A stretch of DNA of 64,000 bases from JBLUOA01 sp048060095. GTDB lineage: Bacteria > Pseudomonadota > Alphaproteobacteria > Rhodobacterales > Rhodobacteraceae. The stretch lies in NCBI RefSeq assembly GCF_048060095.1, contig NZ_JBLUOA010000001.1, forward strand, positions 744,001 to 808,000, given 5' to 3'. A model generated the notes under the pieces. That model was not told the origin of the DNA. It did no database searches and saw only the letters and a list, made by a program, of their open reading frames with translations. How positions within the stretch are numbered: the first letter of the stretch is position 1; each line of letters begins with the position of its first letter. Below, one piece after another: positions 50,765 through 59,149 of this stretch. Position numbers and translations under genes: made by a program.

Positions 50765-52251
50765 TGGGCGAGTTGAACACACTGACGATTGCCGAAGCAC
50801 GGGATAGCTTGCGAGCGGGGGATGTCACTTCGGCTGAACTGACCGAAGCGTGCCTGACCGAGATTGAAGGCGCGGGCATTCTGAACGCCTTTGTCCACAA
50901 CACGCCGGAGATCGCCCGCGAACAGGCGAAAACGGCGGATGCGCGGATCGCCAAAGGCGACGCGCCAGCGATGTGCGGTATCCCGCTGGGTATCAAAGAC
51001 TTGTTCTGCACCAAGGGCGTCGCCTCGCAAGCTGGGTCGGCGATTTTGGACGGGTTCAAGCCGGAATATGAGTCGACCATCACCCAGCAGCTTTGGGACG
51101 CGGGGAGCGTGATGCTCGGCAAGCTCAACATGGATGAGTTTGCGATGGGGTCGTCGAACGAGACCTCAACCTATGGCAACGCGGTGAACCCATGGCGGCG
51201 CGGCAATGACGATGCGGAATTGACTCCTGGTGGCTCGTCCGGTGGATCGGCGAGCGCCGTGGCCGCGGACCTGTGCCTTGGTGCGACAGGAACGGATACG
51301 GGCGGGTCGATCCGCCAGCCTGCCGCGTTTGCGGGGATCACCGGAATCAAGCCGACCTATGGGCGCTGTTCCCGTTGGGGCGTGATCGCGTTCGCAAGCT
51401 CTCTGGATCAGGCGGGGCCGATGACGAAATCCGTACGCGATGCGGCGATCATGCTCGAAACGATGTGTGGCCACGACCCGAAGGATTCGACCAGCGCGGA
51501 ACTTGCCGTGCCGAATTTTGAAGCGGCGCTAACCGGCGACATTCGAGGCAAGAAAATCGGCATTCCCAAGGAATACCGGATGGACGGAATGCCGGACGAG
51601 ATTGAAAAGCTATGGTCCGACGGCACTGCGATGCTGAAAGATGCGGGGGCCGAAATCGTCGATATCACGCTGCCGCATACCAAATACGCGCTGCCCGCCT
51701 ACTACGTGATCGCACCGGCTGAGGCGTCGAGCAACCTCGCCCGGTATGACGGTGTGCGTTACGGTCACCGCGCGAAGCTAAGCCAGGGCGACGGCATCAA
51801 CGACATGTATGAAAAGACCCGTGCCGAAGGGTTTGGACCCGAGGTGCAGCGCCGTGTGATGGTTGGCACTTACGTGCTGTCCGCCGGGTTCTATGATGCC
51901 TATTACAACCGCGCGCGGAAGGTGCGGACGCTTATCAAGAAGGACTTTGAGGATGTGTTCGCCCAAGGAATCGATGCGATCCTGACACCTGCGACCCCGT
52001 CTTCGGCCTTTGGTCTTGGCGAAATGGCGGATGCCGATCCGGTCCAGATGTATCTGAACGACGTCTTTACCGTGACGGTGAACCTCGCGGGGCTTCCGGG
52101 CATCGCGGTTCCGGCGGGACTCGACAAGCAGGGGTTGCCATTGGGGCTGCAATTGATTGGCAAGCCGTGGGAAGAGGGTGAATTGCTCAACTCCGCCTAT
52201 GTGTTGGAGCAGGCGGCAGGTTTTGTTTCCAAACCCGGTAAATGGTGGTAA
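50764..52251 (+). CDS. gatA: Asp-tRNA(Asn)/Glu-tRNA(Gln) amidotransferase subunit A
   Basis: 495 residues of the amidase-signature family. The catalytic Lys is in GIKDLFCTKG (about residue 79), and the Ser-cisSer pair lies in PGGSSGGSASAVAADL (about 154-160). CLGATGTDTGGSIRQPAAF follows. It hydrolyses glutamine and passes ammonia to GatB for amidation of misacylated tRNA. It directly follows gatC, in an operon without gatB. Confidence 0.95.
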   Translation: MGELNTLTIAEARDSLRAGDVTSAELTEACLTEIEGAGILNAFVHNTPEIAREQAKTADARIAKGDAPAMCGIPLGIKDLFCTKGVASQAGSAILDGFKPEYESTITQQLWDAGSVMLGKLNMDEFAMGSSNETSTYGNAVNPWRRGNDDAELTPGGSSGGSASAVAADLCLGATGTDTGGSIRQPAAFAGITGIKPTYGRCSRWGVIAFASSLDQAGPMTKSVRDAAIMLETMCGHDPKDSTSAELAVPNFEAALTGDIRGKKIGIPKEYRMDGMPDEIEKLWSDGTAMLKDAGAEIVDITLPHTKYALPAYYVIAPAEASSNLARYDGVRYGHRAKLSQGDGINDMYEKTRAEGFGPEVQRRVMVGTYVLSAGFYDAYYNRARKVRTLIKKDFEDVFAQGIDAILTPATPSSAFGLGEMADADPVQMYLNDVFTVTVNLAGLPGIAVPAGLDKQGLPLGLQLIGKPWEEGELLNSAYVLEQAAGFVSKPGKWW

Positions 52252-52287
52252 AACCCCCGTCAAAATGAAAAAGGCAGGTATGGTTTG

Positions 52288-52962
52288 ATGCGGTTTCTTG
52301 TCCCGATGATATCGGCGCTTGCGCTTGTCGCGTGCACCCAAGAGGCGCCCGACAGCGGATCCGGCGTTGGTTTCCAAAGCTACCCGGAGTATTTGCGCCA
52401 GCAAGCCGCGCGGGATGCTGCGTTGCGTGGTCAGGCCCAGCCCGGTGCGGCGCAAACGCAGGACCCTGTCCTGACACCGCAAGAACGCCAGCAGATACTG
52501 GGTGCCGACGCAGGTGCAGCACCGACGGGTGCGCCCGCGACGCCAGCGGCGCCGGTCAATAATGCCGGAATCTCGGATGAACAGAACTTTGATGCCGTAT
52601 CGAACCGCGAAACCATCGCGAGCGACCGTCAGCGGATCGAACAAAACCGCCAGCAATATCAGGTGATCCAGCCGACGGCGCTGCCACAGCGCACAGGGTC
52701 GGGTGGGCCGAACATCGTTGAATATGCGCTGTCCACGACGAACACTGTCGGGCAGTCGCAATATAGCCGGTCGATGCTGTTGGCCGAATCTCGTTTCAAC
52801 CGCAACTGTGCGAAATACGGATCGTCCGATCTGGCGCAGGAGGATTTCTTGCGTTCTGGCGGGCCGCAGCGGGACCGCAAGGGGCTTGACCCCGATGGCG
52901 ACGGGTTCGCCTGTTACTGGGATCCGGCGCCGTTCCGTGCCGCGCGTCGCGCGCGCAACTGA
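52288..52962 (+). CDS. Lipoprotein with C-terminal calcium-type motif
   Basis: 224 residues with a lipoprotein signal (LVPMISALALVACTQ, Cys near residue 16). A Gln/Ala/Pro-rich middle region follows. The C-terminal segment RDRKGLDPDGDGFACYWDP resembles the Excalibur calcium-binding DxDxDGxxCE motif. The ATG at 52288 is preferred over an in-frame TTG at 52285. It precedes the amidase gene by 6 bases, suggesting a shared transcript and a cell-wall role. Confidence 0.75.
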   Translation: MRFLVPMISALALVACTQEAPDSGSGVGFQSYPEYLRQQAARDAALRGQAQPGAAQTQDPVLTPQERQQILGADAGAAPTGAPATPAAPVNNAGISDEQNFDAVSNRETIASDRQRIEQNRQQYQVIQPTALPQRTGSGGPNIVEYALSTTNTVGQSQYSRSMLLAESRFNRNCAKYGSSDLAQEDFLRSGGPQRDRKGLDPDGDGFACYWDPAPFRAARRARN

Positions 52963-52968
52963 TCGACA

Positions 52969-53646
52969 GTGATCTGGCGCCCGTCCCCCAATTTCGGGTC
53001 TCGGCGCGATGGGGCGCTGCCCGATCTGATCGTTCTTCACTACACTGCGATGGAAAGCTGCGCGGCGGCGTGTGATCGTTTGTGTGATCCTGACTGCGAA
53101 GTCTCCGCCCACTATCTGATCGCCGAGGATGGTGAGGTTTTTCAGCTGGTCGACGAAGAAATGCGCGCCTGGCACGCCGGGGCGGGGGCATGGGGGGACG
53201 TGACGGACGTGAACTCCCGCTCTATCGGGATAGAGCTTGCCAATACCGGGGCCGATCCCTTTCCAGACGCGCAGATGCGGGTGTTGGAGGGGCTGCTCTC
53301 CGACATCGTGGCCCGTTGGTCCATTCCACCTCAGCGTATCATCGGCCATTCCGACATGGCGCCGGGGCGCAAGCGCGATCCGGGGCCGTTGTTCGACTGG
53401 CAGCGGCTTGCAGCGAAGGGGCTTTCTGTTTGGCCGGAAGCTGAACCAGCGGCGGCGACTTCATCGTTTCGCCAATGCGCTACGACGTTCGGCTACCCGG
53501 ACTCAGCCAATGACGAAGACCTGCTCGCCGCTTTCCGGTTGCGGTTCCGGCCACAGGCCGACGGCCCGCTTCAGGCCGAGGATACCCGCCTGATCGCAGA
53601 CCTTGCCCGCCGCTTCCCCGTTGACCGGGCGGCGACAAGCGCCTAA
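52969..53646 (+). CDS. N-acetylmuramoyl-L-alanine amidase (amidase_2, AmpD-like)
   Basis: 225 residues starting at GTG 52969. The zinc ligands are in VLHYTAM (His), RAWHAGAGAW (His) and GHSDMAPGRKRDPGPLFDW (His, Asp). The fold is the amidase_2/PGRP type. No signal peptide is seen, so it is probably a cytoplasmic AmpD-type enzyme that trims anhydromuropeptides. A C-terminal helical extension (residues 165-225) may contact peptidoglycan fragments. It links with the murQ-nag genes as a possible recycling step. Confidence 0.9.
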   Translation: MIWRPSPNFGSRRDGALPDLIVLHYTAMESCAAACDRLCDPDCEVSAHYLIAEDGEVFQLVDEEMRAWHAGAGAWGDVTDVNSRSIGIELANTGADPFPDAQMRVLEGLLSDIVARWSIPPQRIIGHSDMAPGRKRDPGPLFDWQRLAAKGLSVWPEAEPAAATSSFRQCATTFGYPDSANDEDLLAAFRLRFRPQADGPLQAEDTRLIADLARRFPVDRAATSA

Positions 53647-53655
53647 GTCCCGTTT

Positions 53656-54058
53656 CGCGCGGATGGCTGGATGGCCGCACCTTTCGGGGTGAGGAAAGTC
53701 CGGACTCCATAAAGCAACGGTGCCGGGTAACGCCCGGCCGGGGCAACCCGAGGGAAAGCGCCACAGAGAACAGACCGCTGTCGTTCAGGTCGGGCAACCG
53801 AAACCGCCGGCAGCAAGGGTGAAACGGTGGGGTAAGAGCCCACCGCCTGGCTGGTAACAGTCGGGGCATGGCAAGCCCCACCGGGAGCAATGCCGAATAG
53901 GGACCGCGCGCGGGGGCAACCTCGCAGGGCCGCTTTGCCCCAGCAGGTCCGGGTTGGCAGCTAAAGCACGTCGGCAACGGCGTGCGCAGAGGAATGGTCA
54001 TCCATTGGCGGGGCAACCCGCCGGGGACAGAATCCGGCTTACAGGCCATCCGCGCGTT
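53656..54058 (+). ncRNA. rnpB: RNase P RNA component
   Basis: Bacterial type A RNase P RNA. The conserved 5' region GAGGAAAGTCCGGACTCC (about 53690) and 3' region ACAGAATCCGGCTTACAG (about 54027) are present. The ends pair: CGCGCGGATGGC at 53656 with GCCATCCGCGCG at 54045-54056. It processes tRNA 5' ends with the RnpA protein. A T run follows the 3' end. Confidence 0.96.
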
Positions 54059-54152
54059 TTAATTTGGCAGATGTTGGGTGGAGTTGCCGCTCGCACTCTC
54101 GGCGGCTACCTCATATCATCAATGCCATCGCAGCAACCGAAAGGCGGCTAGA

Positions 54153-54704
54153 ATGGCTCCCAGTTCAGGCGGCATGCCGATCAACGACTTTGAGACAGAG
54201 AGGCTGTCGGTGCGCCATTGGTCCTCCAGCCTCAAGGACGACGTGAAACGGCGCGACCTTCTTGCGGCATTGGAGAATATGCTTACCCCCAAAATTCTCA
54301 AAGAACTGCCACCGTCGATGCAGGTTGATGACACTCCGACCGCGGTATCGGAGTGGGTCGATGCGCGCGCAGAGGAAAGTGACGTTTACGTGGTAAGTGT
54401 CACGCCAAAGGGTGACCTGTGTGGGCTTCTGATCCTCGTCAAAGAACTCGAATCTGCCGCCGTCCCGACGATTCATATGGGTTATCTGTTCGCAGAACAG
54501 GCGTGGGGAAACGGGTATGCGACCGAAGTGATCGAGGGCGTTTTGCAGGCCGCTAGCGACGCTGCGCCGTTATGTTTTGTAGGCGGCGTCACAAAAGAGA
54601 ATGGCGCGTCGGCGCACATCTTGCGGAAACTGGGCTTTGCATTGCAGCCGGAACTGTCGACGGGCGACACGGATATCTTTTCCAAGACCGTCGCGGCCGG
54701 ATGA
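54153..54704 (+). CDS. GNAT-family acetyltransferase
   Basis: 183 residues. It opens with a RimJ/RimL-like DFETERLSVRHW and has the acetyl-CoA loop EQAWGNGYATEVIEGVL (about residues 115-131) and NGASAHILRKLGFALQ near the end. The acceptor is unknown. ATG 54153 is the chosen start, ATG 54174 an alternative just before FETERL. It begins about 95 bp after rnpB. Confidence 0.78.
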   Translation: MAPSSGGMPINDFETERLSVRHWSSSLKDDVKRRDLLAALENMLTPKILKELPPSMQVDDTPTAVSEWVDARAEESDVYVVSVTPKGDLCGLLILVKELESAAVPTIHMGYLFAEQAWGNGYATEVIEGVLQAASDAAPLCFVGGVTKENGASAHILRKLGFALQPELSTGDTDIFSKTVAAG

Positions 54705-54787
54705 ATGATGGTTGATTTCCCCTCATAGCGTCCTTTCCGCTTCGCCGCTTAACGCTATGCTAATTCCAACACAGCAACAGGTGAACC

Positions 54788-55633
54788 ATGTCCCTGACCG
54801 TATTCCTCGCCGTGATCTTTGCCGCGATGCTTCACGCGACGTGGAACGCGTTGGTAAAGGGCGGGGCGGATAAACATCTGGCGATGACGGCGGTGGTTTT
54901 GGGACACGTGCCGATTGCGGTTGTTGCTGCGGTCTTCATGCCGCTTCCGGCCTTCGAAAGCCTGCCTTACCTCATCGCCGGGATCGCGCTGCATGTCGGG
55001 TATCAGCTGTTTCTACTCTATGCCTACCGGCTTGGCGATCTGACGCAGGTGTATCCAATCGCGCGGGGGTCTGCGCCGCTGCTGGTCGCGGCGATTTCGG
55101 TGGTGTTTCTGGGTGTCCATCTCAATGGGACCGAACTGCTCGCCATCGTGACGATCGGTGCGGGGATCATCAGCCTTGGCCTTGTGCAGCGCAGTGATGG
55201 GCTACGTAACGGCCGGGCAGCGATGTTCGCGCTCGCGACCGGGGGATTCATCGCGGCCTATTCGCTTGTCGATGGGACGGGCGCGCGGCTGGCGGGCACA
55301 GCGACTGGGTTCTACGCATGGCTCGCACTAGGAAATGCGGTGGCATTTGCGGCGCTTATCACGCGGATCAGCCCCGGCACCCTGGCGCGGGTTCCGACAG
55401 AGGGGCGGCGGGTTTTCGTTATCGGCGGATCGGCGTCGTTCCTTGCCTATGCCTTCGTGACGTGGGCGTTCACCCAAGCGCCGATTGCGCTCGTGACGGC
55501 TTTGCGTGAAACCAGCATCGTGTTCGCCCTGCTGATCGGCGTGTTTTTCCTGCGTGAACGGCTTGACCTTGCCAAGGTGGCATCGACCTTTCTGACGCTG
55601 ATCGGCGCGGGCCTGCTGCGCTATGCTAGATAA
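54788..55633 (+). CDS. DMT-superfamily (EamA) transporter
   Basis: 281 residues with about ten membrane helices in two EamA repeats: repeat 1 carries LFLLYAYRLGDLTQVYPIAR and repeat 2 ends with ALVTALRETSIVFALLIGVFFLRERL. Members export metabolites or antimicrobials. The substrate is unknown. An AACAGGTGAACC site precedes the ATG. It is a second DMT exporter in the window besides 39495-40361. Confidence 0.85.
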   Translation: MSLTVFLAVIFAAMLHATWNALVKGGADKHLAMTAVVLGHVPIAVVAAVFMPLPAFESLPYLIAGIALHVGYQLFLLYAYRLGDLTQVYPIARGSAPLLVAAISVVFLGVHLNGTELLAIVTIGAGIISLGLVQRSDGLRNGRAAMFALATGGFIAAYSLVDGTGARLAGTATGFYAWLALGNAVAFAALITRISPGTLARVPTEGRRVFVIGGSASFLAYAFVTWAFTQAPIALVTALRETSIVFALLIGVFFLRERLDLAKVASTFLTLIGAGLLRYAR

Positions 55634-55765
55634 GGCATCACGACCCGCCGTTCTGCCAGAATTCTGGTTGACTCGGGGCGGCAAGCGCGTAAAAGGCGGG
55701 CTTCAAGGATTTCACGGGTGGCCGTCAAACGCAGTTTTGCGCCGCCCCGTCGACTGGAGAGACCA

Positions 55766-55933
55766 ATGGCGAAGCCGACCACAATCAAGATCCGCCTGAA
55801 CTCGTCTGCGGGCACGGGCCACTTTTACGTGACCAAAAAGAACGCTCGTACCATGACCGAGAAAATGGTCGTGAAGAAATACGACCCCGTTGTGCGCAAG
55901 CATGTCGAATATAAGGAAGGCAAGATCAAGTAA
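55766..55933 (+). CDS. rpmG: Ribosomal protein bL33
   Basis: 55 residues: MAKPTTIKIRLNSSAGTGHF onward, with YVTKKNARTMTEKMVVKKYDP typical of bL33. The zinc-binding Cys pairs are absent, as in the C-minus form. GGAGAGACC lies before the ATG at 55766; the longer frame from 55718 is intergenic. It has its own terminator. Confidence 0.96.
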   Translation: MAKPTTIKIRLNSSAGTGHFYVTKKNARTMTEKMVVKKYDPVVRKHVEYKEGKIK

Positions 55934-55959
55934 GATCGCCTGACATTCCCGACAGAGCA

Positions 55960-55987
55960 AGCCGCACGGACCCCCGCGCGGCTTTTT
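55960..55987 (+). terminator. Rho-independent terminator after rpmG
   Basis: AGCCGC (55960-55965) pairs with GCGGCT (55978-55983), followed by TTTTT. Strong intrinsic terminator. Confidence 0.85.
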
Positions 55988-56028
55988 CTTTTTCTCCGCT
56001 GCGCGTCCCAACCGCAGAGGAGCCGACC

Positions 56029-56544
56029 ATGTGCCCCGACAGCAAGACCCTCACGATCCGCCCGACGACGATGGCCGATTTCGGCGCCGTCGACGCGCTG
56101 CTGGCCCGCAGCTATCCGGTGCTGCTGAAGGCGGATTATAAGCCATCTGTGATGGTCACAGCGCTTCCCATGATCTCAAAAGCGCAATCCCGACTGTTGC
56201 GGTGTGGCACGTATTTCCTGGCGGAGGATGAGGCGGGCCAAGTTCTGGCCGCAGGTGGCTGGACGCGCACCGGGCCGGGTGGCCGGGGCGGGCGGCCAAG
56301 TGTTGGCCATATCCGGCATGTCGTGACCGATCACCGCGCCACTCGGCAGGGGATCGGGCGGGCGTTGATGGAGCATGTTCTTGGCAGCGCCCGCGCGGCG
56401 GGGGTCGAAACGCTCGATTGTCTCAGCACGCTGACGGCGGTGCCGTTCTATGGCGCGATGGGGTTTCAGACGATTGGTGCGGTTGAACTTAGCCTCGCTC
56501 CGGGTATCCGGTTTCCGGCGGTTCAGATGGAGCGGCGCCTTTAG
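56029..56544 (+). CDS. GNAT-family acetyltransferase
   Basis: 171 residues. It has LTIRPTTMADFGAVDALLARSY at the start and the acetyl-CoA loop VVTDHRATRQGIGRALMEHVL (about 101-121), then DCLSTLTAVPFYGAMGFQT. The acceptor is unknown. AGGAGCCGACC precedes the ATG. The stop overlaps the end of the convergent MAPEG gene by four bases. Confidence 0.85.
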   Translation: MCPDSKTLTIRPTTMADFGAVDALLARSYPVLLKADYKPSVMVTALPMISKAQSRLLRCGTYFLAEDEAGQVLAAGGWTRTGPGGRGGRPSVGHIRHVVTDHRATRQGIGRALMEHVLGSARAAGVETLDCLSTLTAVPFYGAMGFQTIGAVELSLAPGIRFPAVQMERRL

Positions 56545-56942
56545 GTCAGCAGGGCCAGCGCCAGCGCAAGTAACGCGCCGATCTGGGCAAGCATCGTCAG
56601 TAGCATACCGTAGAATCGAAGCCGCCAGTGCAGCCCGTGAATGCCAAAATACGACGCGTGCATCAGGCGGCCGAGGCCGAAGGTCAGCGCGAGCCCGATC
56701 AGCATGATGGTGGGCGCGGCGTTCATCTCGGCCAGGCCGAGAATGATCAGGAACAGGGGTATCTGTTCGGCGGCGTTCGCGTGGCCCCGGATGCGTTTTT
56801 GCATCGCCCTGTCGCCCCCATCGCCAAGAACGACGCCATCACCGCGTCGCTTCAGAATGACGGAGAATGTCAGGGCGACGTAAAGCACGCCAGCGAGTAG
56901 CGCAGTGCAGGCGGTGATCGGCAGGATCGCGTCGTCGGGCAT
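56541..56942 (-). CDS. MAPEG-family membrane protein
   Basis: 133 residues with about four membrane helices. It has LPITACTALLAGVLYVALTFS near the start, RGHANAAEQIPLFLIILGLAE (the RxxNxxE pattern of MAPEG) in the middle and LMHASYFGIHGLHWRLRFYG later. Family members handle glutathione and lipophilic substrates. ATG 56942 (MPDDAILPI) is chosen because the terminator of the upstream gene lies just beyond it. Confidence 0.85.
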   Translation of the reverse strand: MPDDAILPITACTALLAGVLYVALTFSVILKRRGDGVVLGDGGDRAMQKRIRGHANAAEQIPLFLIILGLAEMNAAPTIMLIGLALTFGLGRLMHASYFGIHGLHWRLRFYGMLLTMLAQIGALLALALALLT

Positions 56943-56957
56943 TCGATGTCCTTTCAC

Positions 56958-56990
56958 AAAAAAAGGGCCGGTCATTGACGACCGGCCCTT
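56958..56990 (-). terminator. Rho-independent terminator of the BI-1 gene
   Basis: On the minus strand AAGGGCCGGTC, a short loop, GACCGGCCCTT and then a run of seven T. A strong intrinsic terminator 25 bases after the BI-1 stop. Confidence 0.9.
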
Positions 56991-57012
56991 CCGTGTTTCT
57001 TCGTCGCGTTCT

Positions 57013-57750
57013 TTATTCGCGGCTGCCGAACAGTTGCAGCAGGAACATGAACATGTTGATGAAGTCGAGGTAGAGGTTCAGCGCACCCATGATGGCCGCT
57101 TTGCCCAACCACTCCTGATCGCCATGTGCGGCGTGCTGGATGTAGGTCGTCTTGATCTTCTGCGTGTCATAGGCGGTCAGACCCGCGAAGATCAGCACAC
57201 CAAGGATCGAAATCACGTACATGATCATTGGCGATTGCAGGAACAGGTTGACGATCATCGCTACGATTAGGCCGATCACACCCATGATAAGGAACGATCC
57301 CCAAGCGGAGATATCCTTTTTCGTGGTGTAGCCCCAAAGGCTAAGACCGGCGAAGGCGATGGATGTCACAAGGAACACCTGCGCGATCGACATGCCCGTA
57401 AAGGCCACGAAAATCCAGCTGAGCGACAAACCCATCACAGCCGCGAAGGCGTAGAAGAATAGCTGCGCGCCAGCGGCGGACAGTTTGTTGATCATGGCAC
57501 CGAATGCGAAAACCATGATCAGCGGGGCAAACATCACGATCCAGCCGAGTATGTTCGGCTGAAGGGTCGCGGGGTCACGGAAGATTCCGAGCAGGGCAGG
57601 GTTGCTGCCAACAGCCCACGCGACCGCAAAGGTCAGCAACATGCCAACGGACATGGTGCTATACACCTTGTTCATATGGGCGCGTAGCCCTTCATCTATT
57701 GCGGCGGTACGGGTTCCGACCCGTGCGTCGACTTGGTGGAATTCTGCCAT
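57013..57750 (-). CDS. Bax inhibitor-1 / YccA family membrane protein
   Basis: 245 residues with seven predicted membrane helices. It has MLLTFAVAWAVGSNPALLGI early and AFTGMSIAQVFLVTSIAFAG in the centre. Conserved Asp residues lie near the end (GLTAYDTQKIKTTY and LYLDFINMFMFLLQLFGSR). Members modulate FtsH or calcium/proton leak. ATG 57750 has GGAGG upstream; the longer frame to 57807 lacks support. Confidence 0.9.
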   Translation of the reverse strand: MAEFHQVDARVGTRTAAIDEGLRAHMNKVYSTMSVGMLLTFAVAWAVGSNPALLGIFRDPATLQPNILGWIVMFAPLIMVFAFGAMINKLSAAGAQLFFYAFAAVMGLSLSWIFVAFTGMSIAQVFLVTSIAFAGLSLWGYTTKKDISAWGSFLIMGVIGLIVAMIVNLFLQSPMIMYVISILGVLIFAGLTAYDTQKIKTTYIQHAAHGDQEWLGKAAIMGALNLYLDFINMFMFLLQLFGSRE

Positions 57751-57880
57751 GTTTGGGCCTCCAAATTGGTTCGTCTGGTAGGCCGCCAAGAAAATGGCCG
57801 CCTTCACCAGTGAATATCGGCAAACGCGGCCTTGTTTTCAAGGTTTTCCGACAAAATCGGTATATTTTATTTCCGCGGGG

Positions 57881-58108
57881 CTAGCGCAACCAATGGTCCG
57901 GTGCGTCCCACATCGGTCGGGAAACCTCCCGATCAACGTCGCGACGGGTCAATCCGATATCGCGAAGTGCTGCATCGTCAAGCCGATCAAGGTGCAATCG
58001 CTGGCGACGTAGGGCGAATGCGTGGCCGATCCGGGCGAGCAGGCCAAGGCGGCGGGGTTGGCACGAAGCGATACAACCGACCGCTTGGGTTTGGGCATGA
58101 TGTGACAT
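57881..58108 (-). CDS. DUF1127 family small protein
   Basis: 75 residues. It is Arg-rich with the C-terminal core LDRLDDAALRDIGLTRRDVDRE, the DUF1127 signature. Such proteins bind RNA or affect phosphate, nitrogen or light stress responses in alphaproteobacteria. AAGGA precedes ATG 58108. It is divergent from the LysR gene, with an inverted repeat in the shared 120-bp gap, so LysR control is possible. Confidence 0.85.
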   Translation of the reverse strand: MSHHAQTQAVGCIASCQPRRLGLLARIGHAFALRRQRLHLDRLDDAALRDIGLTRRDVDREVSRPMWDAPDHWLR

Positions 58109-58228
58109 GGTGTATCCTTTCGTATTCCTGATGTAAGGTCGCCGTTTAATCACGATGGTTGATAGATAGGCGATTTTCGTGCATATTAGAAATGAATGAT
58201 AATTCGATTAACCATCAAGGAATGTGAT

Positions 58229-59149
58229 GTGGCGAGAAATCTGGATATGACGGCGCTCCGCTCGTTTGTGGCGGTTGCGGATTCGGGTGGGGTGACAAAG
58301 GCGGCGGGCTTCCTGCATCTGACGCAATCCGCCGTTTCGATGCAGTTGAAGCGGTTGGAGGAGTCGCTGGACACCAAGCTGCTGGATCGCTCGTCCCGCC
58401 AGATTTCGCTGACCGCAGCGGGGGAGCAGTTGCTTGGCTACGCCCGTCGGATGCTTGAGTTGAACGATGAAGTCTTCGGACGCCTGACCAACGACGCGTT
58501 TGAGGGCGAGATTGTGCTGGGCGTGCCGCATGATATCGTCTATCCGGCGATCCCCGACGTGCTGAAGCGGTTCAACGCGCAGTATCCGCGCGTGAAGGTG
58601 CAGCTTTTATCTTCCTACACGCGCAAACTGCGCGAGCTGTTCGGGCAGGGGCGTTGCGACATCATTGTGACGACAGAAGATCACTGCGACGCCGGGGGCG
58701 AAACGCTTATCGAACTGCCGCTCGTGTGGATCGGCGCGCCGGGTGGGTCGGCGTGGAAATCACGACCCTTAAGGCTCGCCTACGAACAGAACTGTATTTT
58801 TCGCGTGGGCGTTCAGGAGGCGTTGGACAAGGCCGGTATCCCGTGGGAAATGGCCGTCGAATCCGAAAACAGCCGCACGATCGAAGCCAGCGTCAGCGCC
58901 GACCTCGCCGTGACGACAGTGCTGGAGGGGGTCGCCGCACCCTATCTTGAAGAGATCCCGCATGGCTGCACCTTGCCGGATTTGACCAGTAAACAGGTCA
59001 ATATCTACGTGTCAGATCTGGCAATGGGGCAGGCAGCACAGGATCTGGTCGGGTTCATCCGCGATGGCTATTGCTGCTTGCGGGGTGTCACGACGACTTT
59101 CCCGGTCGAACGGCGGCTGCGCAAAAGCTCAAGCGCGGCGCTGGCCTGA
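58229..59149 (+). CDS. LysR-type transcriptional regulator
   Basis: About 306 residues. The N-terminal winged helix is MTALRSFVAVADSGGVTKAA...LHLTQSAVSMQLKRLEESL, followed by the effector domain (EGEIVLGVPHDIVYPAIPDV onward). GTG 58229 is chosen since AAGG lies 8 bases upstream; ATG 58247 is the alternative. The last 82 bases overlap the end of the convergent oxidoreductase gene. It is divergent from the DUF1127 gene, its most likely target. Confidence 0.87.
   Translation: MARNLDMTALRSFVAVADSGGVTKAAGFLHLTQSAVSMQLKRLEESLDTKLLDRSSRQISLTAAGEQLLGYARRMLELNDEVFGRLTNDAFEGEIVLGVPHDIVYPAIPDVLKRFNAQYPRVKVQLLSSYTRKLRELFGQGRCDIIVTTEDHCDAGGETLIELPLVWIGAPGGSAWKSRPLRLAYEQNCIFRVGVQEALDKAGIPWEMAVESENSRTIEASVSADLAVTTVLEGVAAPYLEEIPHGCTLPDLTSKQVNIYVSDLAMGQAAQDLVGFIRDGYCCLRGVTTTFPVERRLRKSSSAALA

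Noticed and set aside
51778..53349. 523-codon open frame on the minus strand
   Set aside because: It is antisense to gatA, the lipoprotein and the amidase genes, has no recognisable domain and no ribosome site, and is typical of high-GC shadow frames.
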